A stretch of DNA of 64,000 nt from assembly GCF_000379125.1 (NCBI RefSeq), contig NZ_KB900626.1:2014-66013 (forward strand), written 5' to 3'. A program made the position numbers and the translations under genes. A model generated the notes under the pieces. The model made no database searches and was not told where the DNA came from. It saw only the letters and a program-made list of their open reading frames with translations. This stretch comes from Methylosinus sp. LW4. Its GTDB lineage: Bacteria; Pseudomonadota; Alphaproteobacteria; Rhizobiales; Beijerinckiaceae. Below are positions 18,648-26,289 of the stretch, piece by piece (position 1 is the first letter of the stretch; each line of letters begins with the position of its first letter).

Positions 18648-19340
18648 ATGGCGGAGCATTGGTTTATTTCGGGCGCCAATAGGGGCATCGGCCATGGTCT
18701 GGCGACGCTGCTCGCGGACCGCGGCGACGATGTCGACGCCTCCGTGCGCAGCGAGGAGGCGCGCGAGCGGCTGCAGCATGATGTGGCGCGCCATCGCGCG
18801 CGCTTCTCGATTCATGTCTTCGACCAGCGCGACGAGGCCGGGATTCGCGCCGCCGCGCGTGAGCTGGCGGGGCCGCTCGACGTCCTCGTCTGCAACGCCG
18901 GCGCCTATGGGCCGCAGACGCAATCGACCTTGGACATGGATTTTCCCGGCGCGCTCGATCTCTTCGACGTCAACACGCTGGGGCCGCTGCGGCTGGTTCA
19001 GGCCTTTTTGCCGCTGATGCTGACCGCCGACAATCCGCGCATCGCGCTGATGTCGAGCGGGCTCGGCTCCATGGCGATGGAGGGCTCCACCAATATCGCC
19101 TATCGCGCCGCCAAAGCGGCCCTCAACAAGATCGCCCAGGGCCTCGCCCATGATCTGAAGCGCGATAAGGTCACGGTCGTCGCGCTCAGTCCCGGCTGGG
19201 TGCGCACCGATATGGGCGGGAAGAACGCCGATCTCTCCGTAGAGGAGAGCGCGGGCGGAATCCTGCGGACGCTGGACGCGCTGACCCTGGCGGACACCGG
19301 CCGCTTCCTCGATTATCGCGGCCGCGACGTTCCCTGGTAG
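18648..19340 (+). CDS. short-chain dehydrogenase/reductase
   Basis: This 230-residue classical SDR uses NAD(P). The nucleotide-binding motif is SGANRGIGHG at residues 8-17, NAG appears as CNAGAYG, and the active site is YRAAKAALNK with an upstream serine in MSSGLG. GWVRTDMGG follows the active site as in C-factor-like SDRs. The substrate is unknown. GAGGAG precedes the ATG at good spacing. It is divergent from the DUF898 gene and convergent with the lipoprotein hydrolase. Confidence 0.9.
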   Translation: MAEHWFISGANRGIGHGLATLLADRGDDVDASVRSEEARERLQHDVARHRARFSIHVFDQRDEAGIRAAARELAGPLDVLVCNAGAYGPQTQSTLDMDFPGALDLFDVNTLGPLRLVQAFLPLMLTADNPRIALMSSGLGSMAMEGSTNIAYRAAKAALNKIAQGLAHDLKRDKVTVVALSPGWVRTDMGGKNADLSVEESAGGILRTLDALTLADTGRFLDYRGRDVPW

Positions 19341-19343
19341 CCG

Positions 19344-20612
19344 TCAATGCAGCGGGCGTGAGACGACATCGGCGCCGGCGGAGGCGGTGTCGCTCATCTG
19401 CTCGCCGAGACGCTGCAACTGATCGCCGAGATTTTCGCGCGTGCGCGGATCGACGATGGCGAAAGGCGTCGATACGGCGACGCTCGCCGCGGCTCCCACG
19501 GTCGAGGCCGCGCCGGTCGCCACCTGGCCCAGGCGCTCGCCCACGCCGCTCTGATTGTCGGCGAGCGTCTGGCCCTCCGCCAGCCGCGCGCCGATGGAGC
19601 GCACGATCTCCGGCGATTGCGCGAATGTGCCATGGCCGAGCGGATCGGCCGATTTCACCGTCGAGAGATCGACGACGGTGAAGCGCCGCTCCGCCAGAGC
19701 GTCCTTGAACGGCTCTCGCTCTGGATCGATGCCGCCGAGCCGCACCTTGTCGCCCCATACGCGGCGGGAGGCGGCCAGCGCCTCGTCCTCGCGCGAGACG
19801 AAGAGGGTGAAGATGGCGCGACGCTCGTCGATCTCGGCGATCTGCCGCGAGAACACGTCGTAATCGACGTCGGGCGCGGCGAGCATCACATTTTTGATCT
19901 TGGATGGGAGGCCATGGTCGCGGATCGCCATTTGGCGCAGCGCCTCCAGCGTCACCCAATTGCCCATGGAATGGGCCAATATCGAGATTTCGCCGACGGA
20001 CGGGTCCTTGGCGAGCATATGCAGCACATGCTCCAGCGCGTCGCGGGAGTAGCTCGCGCTCTCATGGTCATAGCCATAGTCGAGCAGCTTGCCGCGCGAG
20101 GGCCAGGTGAACAGCACCGGCAGCGCGCTCGTGCCGGAATCATGGACGATCTGCGCGAGGCGATAGACCGCCTCGGCGAAGAGCGTGTTGAAGCCGTGGA
20201 CGAAGACCAGCGCCTGACGCTTGGGCGTTTTGACGATGCGCGCGTCGAAGCGGCGCGCCGCCTCCTGCTGGCCGAGCAGATCGGCCCGCAGAGTGACGAA
20301 CTCGCGCGTGGGATCGCCCGGCAGAGAGTCCGGCCATTGCACCTCGCCGATCTGGCGCGCGCCGTCCGGCGGAATGGAGATGGCGATATCGGCGAAGGCG
20401 AGGCCTTTGCCGCGCTCGCCGGTGAAGAGATCGCCGGGCGCCGCGCCTCGATCGCTGCGCGTCGTGGCGACCAGCAATTCGACGCGGCTCGTCCCCGCCG
20501 TTTGCGGCTGCGGGGTCAGCACGCCATGGGGCCGTCCGCCGCAGCCGCCCGTCGCGAGGGCGAGGCAGAGGGCGAGCGACGAAAGACGAACGCGTTTCGA
20601 AAAGCGGCTCAT
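19344..20612 (-). CDS. alpha/beta-hydrolase lipoprotein (DUF900 family)
   Basis: This 422-residue protein has a lipoprotein signal peptide with a lipobox-like LATGGC. A linker and an alpha/beta-hydrolase domain of the DUF900 type follow. The domain carries VFVHGFNTLFAEAVYR for the oxyanion region, FTWPSRG, the nucleophile elbow ILAHSMGNWV, and DVDYDVFSRQI. The C-terminal 80 residues are low-complexity Ala/Ser/Thr. It probably sits on the outer membrane; the substrate is unknown. The ATG at 20612 gives the signal peptide directly. Confidence 0.87.
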   Translation of the reverse strand: MSRFSKRVRLSSLALCLALATGGCGGRPHGVLTPQPQTAGTSRVELLVATTRSDRGAAPGDLFTGERGKGLAFADIAISIPPDGARQIGEVQWPDSLPGDPTREFVTLRADLLGQQEAARRFDARIVKTPKRQALVFVHGFNTLFAEAVYRLAQIVHDSGTSALPVLFTWPSRGKLLDYGYDHESASYSRDALEHVLHMLAKDPSVGEISILAHSMGNWVTLEALRQMAIRDHGLPSKIKNVMLAAPDVDYDVFSRQIAEIDERRAIFTLFVSREDEALAASRRVWGDKVRLGGIDPEREPFKDALAERRFTVVDLSTVKSADPLGHGTFAQSPEIVRSIGARLAEGQTLADNQSGVGERLGQVATGAASTVGAAASVAVSTPFAIVDPRTRENLGDQLQRLGEQMSDTASAGADVVSRPLH

Positions 20613-20798
20613 TCGGCAAAGCTCCCGATCCGCACCGGGAATAAACCGCCGGCTGAGACGAGTCACGCGCTTCCATTCCCCATTCGAGGGGCGGGTGAGA
20701 CGATCAATCGGGAAAGTTGCGACATCGAAAGGGGTTAGTAACCGTTGTGTAGCGAGATTACGTGCAAATTTTCAAACTCATAGCGAAGTGTGCGATCC

Positions 20799-23117
20799 AT
20801 GGCGGACATCTCGGCCGGGAAACTTCCTTGCGCCTATCTCCTCGCGGCGACTCTCGCCGCGGGCTTCACGCCCCTCGTCCTCGGCTGGGCCGGCGGCGAC
20901 CCGCTCCTCTGCTGGGCCGCAGCGGCGCTCGCCGCTTTTGCGGCGGCGAGCGCGATCGAGCGCCGCCTCTCGGCGCAGATCGCCGCCTTGGAGAAGATCG
21001 CTGGGGGCGATCGTTACGCTCCTTTTCCGCCTGCGGGCGGACGTTCGGCGGCGCGGCTCCGCGGCGTCGCAGAGGAGCTGCGTCGCGCTTTGATCGCCGC
21101 CGACGCTTTCGCCGTCGCCGAGCGCAGCCGCGGGGCGGAGCAATCGATTCGCGAGGCCGGCCGCGCTTTCTTCCAGCGGCGGCTGCGCCAGATCGTGGAG
21201 GAGACGGAAGATGCGCTCGCCGTCGCCGACGCCGGCGCGCGATCGGCGGCCGGCGACTGCGCCGCCTGCAATGGCGACATGCTCCGTGGTCTCTCTGACG
21301 CCGCCGCCGCCGCGGCCACGGCGGCGGAGAATGTCGATGGACTGGCGCTGGCGGCGCGGGACGCCATCATCGGCCTCGTCGGGCGCTCTTCGCGCCAAGT
21401 GACGGCGGCGCGCCTGGCTGCCGACCGCAGCGCCGCCGATCTCGCGCGCGCGGAAGACATCGTGCGCGGCCTCGCCGCCGCCGCCGGCCGCATCGGCGCG
21501 GTGAGCAAGCTCATTCAGTCGATCGCCGGCCAGACCTCGTTGCTCGCGCTCAACGCCACCATAGAGGCGGCGCGCGCCGGCGAGAGCGGGCGCGGCTTCG
21601 CCGTGGTGGCGAGCGAGGTGAAGACGCTCGCCAATCAGACCGCGCGCGCCGCCGCCGAAATCGAGACGCAGATCGACTCCATACGTTTCGCGGTGGAGGA
21701 CACGGTCGGCGCCATCGCCGACGTATCGACGAGCGTCGAGGCGGTCGCCGGCGTCAATCGCGACCTCGCAGACACTCTGAGCCGGGAAGCGGCCGAGCTC
21801 GAAGACATAGGGGCGCGCGCCGCCCTCGTCGCCCGCGGCGTCGGCGAAGCGCTGCCGGAGGTCGGCGGCGCCGTGGCGCAGGCGCATTCGGCCGGCCGCT
21901 CGGCGCTCGCCGCCGCGCAGACGATGCTCGGCGGCTCGAAGAGCCTCGTTTGCGCCGTCGATCGCTATTTCGCCGATCTCGACAATGGCGCGATCCGCAT
22001 CGGCATATTGCATTCGCTCTCCGGCACGATGACGAGCAGCGAGCGGCCGCTGCAGGAGCTGCTGACGATGCTGGTCGAGCGCTGCAATGCGCAGGGCGGC
22101 CTCCTCGGACGCCCGCTCGAGGCGGTGATTCTCGATCCGCGCTCCGATCCCGCCCTCTATGCGGAGCAGGCGCGCCTTCTCCTGGAGGAGCGCGGCGTCG
22201 CGGCGATCTTCGGCTGCTGGACCTCCGCCTCGCGCAAAGCCGTGCTTCCGGTGGTCGAAAAGGCCAAGGGCCTGCTCTTCTATCCGAGCCAATATGAGGG
22301 CGAGGAACGCTCGCCCAACATCGTCTACGCCGGCGGCACGCCGAGCCAGACGGCGATCCCCGCCGTGGATTTTCTGAAAGGCCTCGGCGCGCGGCGCTTT
22401 TTGCTCATCGGCAATGACGACGTCTATCCGCGCGTCACCAATGCGATTTTGCGCGCCTATCTCGTCGCGCATGGCGTGGACGTCGCCGATATCGCCGAAA
22501 TCTATGCGCCGCCCGGCCTCGGGGATTGGCGCGCCGTCGCCAGAGACGCGCGGCGCTTCGCCGCCCGTTCCGGCGCGGCGATCGTCTCGACGGTGAGCGG
22601 CGACGCCAATCTGCGCTTTTTCGGCGCGCTGGGCGACGTCGCCTTCGCGCCGATCTTGTCGCTGTCGATCGGCGAGGCGGAACTGCCGGCGCTCGCGCAT
22701 TGCGACATCGACGGGCTCTATGTCGCCTGGAACTACCTTCAGGCGATCGACAGCCCGGAGAATCGCGGCTTCGTCGAGCAATGGCGGCGCTATAAGAACG
22801 CGCCCGACGCCTCGACCAATGACGCCATGGAGGCGAGCTATCTCGGCTTCGAGCTATGGCGCGCGGCGGTCGCCGCTGCGGGCTCCGTCGATGTCGCGGC
22901 GGTGCGCCGCGCGCTGCCGCTGCATGCGCTCCGCGCGCCGAGCGGCTTCTCCCTGAGGCTGGACGCCGAGACGCAGCATTTGCACAAGCCCGCTTTCATC
23001 GGCCGAGTCGCGCGCGGAGGCATAGCTCCGGTCTTCGTCGGGGACGGGCTGATCGCGCCGCAGCCTTGGAGCCCGTGGCTCACCAAGAGCCGCGCCGGAA
23101 AGGCGCGCGCCGCGTGA
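20799..23117 (+). CDS. methyl-accepting chemotaxis protein fused to a C-terminal UrtA/FmdD-like urea/amide-binding domain
   Basis: This is a 772-residue fusion. Two closely spaced hydrophobic helices (about 11-30 and 36-53) leave almost no periplasmic loop. The MCP signalling hairpin spans about 110-390, and its tip, [20 protein letters not shown], starts near residue 242. From about residue 396 to the end comes a full type-I periplasmic-binding fold of the urea/short-chain-amide class: [68 protein letters not shown] and [15 protein letters not shown]. With both helices near the N-terminus, the ligand domain should lie in the cytoplasm, the reverse of ordinary chemoreceptors. A GTG at 20790 is an alternative start. 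No che or urt genes are adjacent. Confidence 0.88.
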   Translation: MADISAGKLPCAYLLAATLAAGFTPLVLGWAGGDPLLCWAAAALAAFAAASAIERRLSAQIAALEKIAGGDRYAPFPPAGGRSAARLRGVAEELRRALIAADAFAVAERSRGAEQSIREAGRAFFQRRLRQIVEETEDALAVADAGARSAAGDCAACNGDMLRGLSDAAAAAATAAENVDGLALAARDAIIGLVGRSSRQVTAARLAADRSAADLARAEDIVRGLAAAAGRIGAVSKLIQSIAGQTSLLALNATIEAARAGESGRGFAVVASEVKTLANQTARAAAEIETQIDSIRFAVEDTVGAIADVSTSVEAVAGVNRDLADTLSREAAELEDIGARAALVARGVGEALPEVGGAVAQAHSAGRSALAAAQTMLGGSKSLVCAVDRYFADLDNGAIRIGILHSLSGTMTSSERPLQELLTMLVERCNAQGGLLGRPLEAVILDPRSDPALYAEQARLLLEERGVAAIFGCWTSASRKAVLPVVEKAKGLLFYPSQYEGEERSPNIVYAGGTPSQTAIPAVDFLKGLGARRFLLIGNDDVYPRVTNAILRAYLVAHGVDVADIAEIYAPPGLGDWRAVARDARRFAARSGAAIVSTVSGDANLRFFGALGDVAFAPILSLSIGEAELPALAHCDIDGLYVAWNYLQAIDSPENRGFVEQWRRYKNAPDASTNDAMEASYLGFELWRAAVAAAGSVDVAAVRRALPLHALRAPSGFSLRLDAETQHLHKPAFIGRVARGGIAPVFVGDGLIAPQPWSPWLTKSRAGKARAA

Positions 23118-23150
23118 CGGCGCGAGATCGCGCGCCGCCGAAAACGAAAC

Positions 23151-23210
23151 GAGCCCGAAGGCTCGCAGTGCGAAGGCCTTAGCCCCCGGACCGCGAGCCT
23201 TCGGGCTCGC
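23151..23210. terminator. long hairpin between the chemoreceptor and the HU-like gene
   Basis: A perfect 16-bp inverted repeat has arms at 23151-23166 and 23193-23208 (GAGCCCGAAGGCTCGC and its complement) with a 26-base loop. Each arm is itself a small hairpin; the right one is GCGAGCC-TTCG-GGCTCGC. It separates two convergent genes, so it can end transcription in both directions. A related hairpin lies at 43283-43300. Confidence 0.75.
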
Positions 23211-23231
23211 TCGAAACAGGCCCTGGTGAAA

Positions 23232-23621
23232 TCAGGGCGTGGCGGCGGTCTTCAGCTTGGAGAGCGCGCGGATTTTCACGCGCACGCTCGCCGGCTTGGC
23301 GGCGGCCTTGACCATCTCGCCCGTGGCGGGATTGCGCACCAGAGTGCCGGCCTTACGCGCCGGAACCTTGCGCAGCGATACTTTCAGCAGGCCGGGCAGG
23401 GTGAACTCGCCGACGCCGCGCGGATGCACGGAGCCGAGGAACACCTCCTCGAGCGTGGCGTAGACCGCGGCGGCGGTCTTGCGCGGAAGCTCGTTCTGCT
23501 CGGCGAGCAGATTGATCAGGGCCGACTTGGTCAAGCTCTCCTTCACCGGACGAATGGCGGCGGCTTCGGGTTTCTTGGCCTTCTTGACCGCCGCAGGCTT
23601 CTCGCTCTTCGCCTTGGCCAT
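23232..23621 (-). CDS. HU-family DNA-binding protein with basic N-terminal extension
   Basis: This 129-residue protein has a Lys/Ala-rich N-terminal tail (about 1-40) followed by an HU-like fold: KESLTKSALINLLAEQ, TLEEVFLGSVHPRGVGEFTLPGLLKV and the arm region LVRNPATGEMVKAAAKPASVRVK. The RNPATG arm keeps the DNA-intercalating Pro. Tailed HU-like proteins occur across Alphaproteobacteria and may compact DNA differently from HU. GGGAG lies seven bases before the chosen ATG. The protein is distinct from the IHF-beta in this window. Confidence 0.9.
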   Translation of the reverse strand: MAKAKSEKPAAVKKAKKPEAAAIRPVKESLTKSALINLLAEQNELPRKTAAAVYATLEEVFLGSVHPRGVGEFTLPGLLKVSLRKVPARKAGTLVRNPATGEMVKAAAKPASVRVKIRALSKLKTAATP

Positions 23622-23756
23622 CGCAAATCTCCCTCGAATTCCCATGAAAAGACGCGTCATATCGAACGCGCCATGTGAGGATTCGTTTGCTAGCGCTTCG
23701 AGAACTGATTCGCAATCTGCGCAGCGCTCGATTTTTGCAATGCCAGCTGCGCAAAA

Positions 23757-24296
23757 TCACTCGTCGAACACGCCGTCCAGCGCATAATGCGTGACCGTCT
23801 TGCGATTGGCGATGAGCTCGTCGATCGTCGGCTCGCCCTTCAGAGCGCGGGAAATCGCCAGCTTCGTCGCCTCGTAATTGGTGCGATAGAGGTCGCGCCG
23901 GTCGAGGTTCGGATCGGTCGCGCAACGCGGATCGAGCCAGACCATGATGATCATGACGAGATCATTCACTTGATCTTTCGGAATGATTCCTTCGGAAACC
24001 GCATCGACGATGGCGTCGCCGGTCGCCGCCTGCACGACGCCGCCGAGCAGCTCGACGTAATCATTGGAGCGCACCGTCATCTTGGTCGTCATCATGGTGG
24101 CGGGGCGCACCTGCTGATTGAGATCGCGAATGACGAACATGCGCGGATGGCCCGCGACCTGTCCCGTCATGGAGGCGAAAGCCGTCCCCACCGGGCCTTT
24201 GACGCTGCCGATCAGCACTTCCGGCATGGCGTCGGTATATTGCCCGTCCGCCGCCAGAACCGTCGCTTCGCCCGTGGCCAGCCAGATCTCGCTCAT
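23757..24296 (-). CDS. formaldehyde-activating-enzyme (Fae) paralogue lacking the catalytic histidine
   Basis: This 179-residue protein is homologous over its length to Fae, which joins formaldehyde to tetrahydromethanopterin in methylotrophs. Diagnostic stretches are MPEVLIGSVKGPVGTAF, AVSEGIIPKDQVNDLVMI, RTNYEATKLAISRALKGEP and NRKTVTHYALDG. By my alignment, the histidine used for catalysis in Methylorubrum Fae (His17, in HIDLIIG) is replaced by Met24. It may be a Fae2/Fae3-type paralogue with a regulatory or different binding role. AGGAA stands before the ATG. It is divergent from the sorbosone-dehydrogenase-like gene. The family call is firm; loss of activity is inferred. Confidence 0.85.
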   Translation of the reverse strand: MSEIWLATGEATVLAADGQYTDAMPEVLIGSVKGPVGTAFASMTGQVAGHPRMFVIRDLNQQVRPATMMTTKMTVRSNDYVELLGGVVQAATGDAIVDAVSEGIIPKDQVNDLVMIIMVWLDPRCATDPNLDRRDLYRTNYEATKLAISRALKGEPTIDELIANRKTVTHYALDGVFDE

Positions 24297-24445
24297 ATGG
24301 TTTTTCCTTCTCTTTCGTCGGTCGGAGGCGGTCGAATAGCACCGGGCGTCCGCCGCCGGAAGGGGCGCGCGCGAATGCTGTAATTCTATCTTCTAAATGT
24401 GATTTTGGCGCGTTAGACTGCGGTTCTGTTTCGAGAGAGGCCGCA

Positions 24446-25843
24446 ATGAAGACTTTCGCCCCCACACTTCTCCTCGCCGGCGCCTTCGCCGGCCTCGCCT
24501 TCGCCGGTCATGTCCTCGCGCAATCGGAGGAGGCGCGCCGCCTCATCGGTCCCGCCGCCTTCAGCGATTGGCGGCAGGACGCGCCCGGAACCTGGCGCAA
24601 GATCACCGCGCAGGATTTGCCGGCGCCGCTCGCCAGCGAGCCGACCGCCTCGCGCTCGCAAGTGGTGGCGCGGCCGGACGGCGCCGCGCCCAGGACGCTC
24701 GCGGGCTTCTCGGCGGAGATTTTCGCCTCGGGTCTCGAAGGCCCGCGCGTCATTCGCCATGCGCCCAATGGCGATATTTTCGTCACCGAGAGCGTCGGCG
24801 GCCGGCTCCGCGTCTTTCGTCTCGAGAATGGGAAGATCGCGCCGGCCTCTTCCCATGTCTTCGCCGCGGAACTCGAGCGACCTTATGGGATAGCTTTCTA
24901 TCCGCCGGGGCCGGAGCCGCGCTTCGTCTATGTCGGCACGCCGACGAAAGTGCTGCGCTTCCCTTATAAGAACGGCGATCTTTCCGCCTCCGGCCCCGCC
25001 GAGACGATCGCGAATCTGCCGGGCGCCGATGGCGGCCATTGGACGCGCGATCTCGTTTTCTCGCGCGACGGCAAGACGCTCTATGTTTCCGTCGGCTCCA
25101 AGACCAATGTCGCCGAAGGCCATCCGCGTCCGTCCGCGCAGGAGGTCGCGCAGCTCGAGGCCGCGCATGGGCAGGGCGCGAGCGCGGGCGCCGAATTCGA
25201 GCGCGCGACCGTGCTCGCCATAGACCCGGAAGGAAAGAGCCGGCGCAATGTCGCCAATGGGCTGCGCAATTGCTCCGGCCTGCAATTGCAGCCGGGGACC
25301 GACGCGCTCTGGTGCGTGGTGAACGAGCGCGACATGCTGGGCGACGATCTGCCGCCCGATTACGCCACGCGCGTGAAGGAGGGCGCCTTCTACGGCTGGC
25401 CCTGGCATTACATCGGCGCGCATGAGGACCCCCGCCACGCCGGCGAGCGTCCCGATCTCTCGAGCAAGATCACCATTCCCGATGTGCTGCTCCAGCCGCA
25501 TTCGGCGCCGCTGGGCATCGCCTTCTACGAGGGTGGCCAGTTCCCGGCGGAGTATAAGGGCGACGCTTTCGTCGCTCTGCACGGCTCCTGGAACCGCGCC
25601 AAGCGCACGGGCTACAAGATCGTGCGCCTCTCCTTCAAGGACGGCGTCCCGACCGGCGAGTATCAGGATTTTGTGACTGGCTTCGTCGTGGACGACACGC
25701 GCGTCTGGGGCCGCCCCGTCGATGTGGCGGTGGCGCGCGACGGCTCGCTGCTGGTGAGCGAGGACGGTAACGGAACGATTTGGCGCGTGTCCTACAGCGG
25801 CGCTGCGCCGGCGCAGACGTCCGGGCTCAATCCGGGCAAATAG
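24446..25843 (+). CDS. exported PQQ-type glucose/sorbosone dehydrogenase-like beta-propeller
   Basis: This 465-residue protein has a signal peptide (about 1-25, cut after VLAQ). A six-bladed propeller of the GSDH class follows: SGLEGPRVIRHAPNGDIFVTES, ERPYGIAFYPPG, GGHWTRDLVFSRDGKTLYVSVGS, RNCSGLQLQPGTDALWCVVNERD, YGWPWHYIG, and APLGIAFYEGG. Members oxidise sugars such as L-sorbosone using PQQ and pass electrons to the respiratory chain. PQQ is consistent with a methylotroph that already makes it for methanol dehydrogenase, but the substrate here is not known. The gene is divergent from the Fae paralogue. Confidence 0.85.
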   Translation: MKTFAPTLLLAGAFAGLAFAGHVLAQSEEARRLIGPAAFSDWRQDAPGTWRKITAQDLPAPLASEPTASRSQVVARPDGAAPRTLAGFSAEIFASGLEGPRVIRHAPNGDIFVTESVGGRLRVFRLENGKIAPASSHVFAAELERPYGIAFYPPGPEPRFVYVGTPTKVLRFPYKNGDLSASGPAETIANLPGADGGHWTRDLVFSRDGKTLYVSVGSKTNVAEGHPRPSAQEVAQLEAAHGQGASAGAEFERATVLAIDPEGKSRRNVANGLRNCSGLQLQPGTDALWCVVNERDMLGDDLPPDYATRVKEGAFYGWPWHYIGAHEDPRHAGERPDLSSKITIPDVLLQPHSAPLGIAFYEGGQFPAEYKGDAFVALHGSWNRAKRTGYKIVRLSFKDGVPTGEYQDFVTGFVVDDTRVWGRPVDVAVARDGSLLVSEDGNGTIWRVSYSGAAPAQTSGLNPGK

Positions 25844-25905
25844 AGCGCTTTCCGACCGGCACGGAATCGTTCGATCGATCAGAATTCGCTCCCACGCGAG
25901 AATCG

Positions 25906-25943
25906 AGAGCGCTATCCGATCCAATCGGATTGGATAGCGCTCT
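25906..25943 (+). terminator. hairpin after the sorbosone-dehydrogenase-like gene
   Basis: AGAGCGCTATCC at 25906-25917 pairs with GGATAGCGCTCT at 25932-25943. The stem continues inward through a G-T pair and ATCC/GGAT to an AATC loop. There is no T-tract, so it may be a terminator, an RNA-stabilising structure or a repeat unit. Confidence 0.55.
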
Positions 25944-26004
25944 GACGGGCGAGGGACGCGGCGGCGGTCTAGGGCAATCGGGTGAATGCCGAAAGGGACG
26001 CGCT

Positions 26005-26132
26005 CACCCTCCCCTTTAGGGGGAGGGTCGGCCGGCGAAAGCCGGACGGGGTGGGGTTCGCGGTGAAGACTTGGGGCGTCACTCCCTCCCGAGCGCCTGC
26101 GGCGCTCGACCTCCCCCCTCGAGGGGGAGGTG
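26005..26132. repeat. intergenic mosaic repeat, family A, copy 2 (inverted)
   Basis: This is the reverse complement of the element at 4857-4984 over nearly its whole length. It starts with CCCTCCCC/GGGGAGGG hairpin sequence and ends with CCTCCCCC/GGGGGAGG around TCGA. Here it lies between two genes in tandem rather than convergent ones. Confidence 0.85.
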
Positions 26133-26289
26133 GACACGCCTCGTCAATCACCACTTCTCGTTCGCCCGATCGCCCTGGGCGGCGGTCGTCCTGCTGGACG
26201 GGGCGGGCGCCTTTGGCCTATTTCTTGGGAAAAATGCCGGGAGACGATGACGTCCTCCCGGCGCTCCCGGAAACGCCGAGGCTCGCGCT

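Larger units (their letters stand above)
25844..26289. other. 446-base gap with a hairpin and a mosaic repeat
   Basis: There is no gene here. A strong hairpin at 25906-25943 (AGAGCGCTATCC pairing with GGATAGCGCTCT, continued by ATCC-AATC-GGAT) probably ends the upstream transcript. The family A repeat copy lies at 26005-26132. The remaining 150 bases must carry the cstA promoter and leader, in which I could not assign boxes. Confidence 0.6.

Noticed and set aside
20778..22781. Open frame of about 660 codons opposite the chemoreceptor fusion
   Set aside because: Its product is Arg/Gly/Ala-rich and lacks motifs, while the plus-strand frame carries two recognisable domains.
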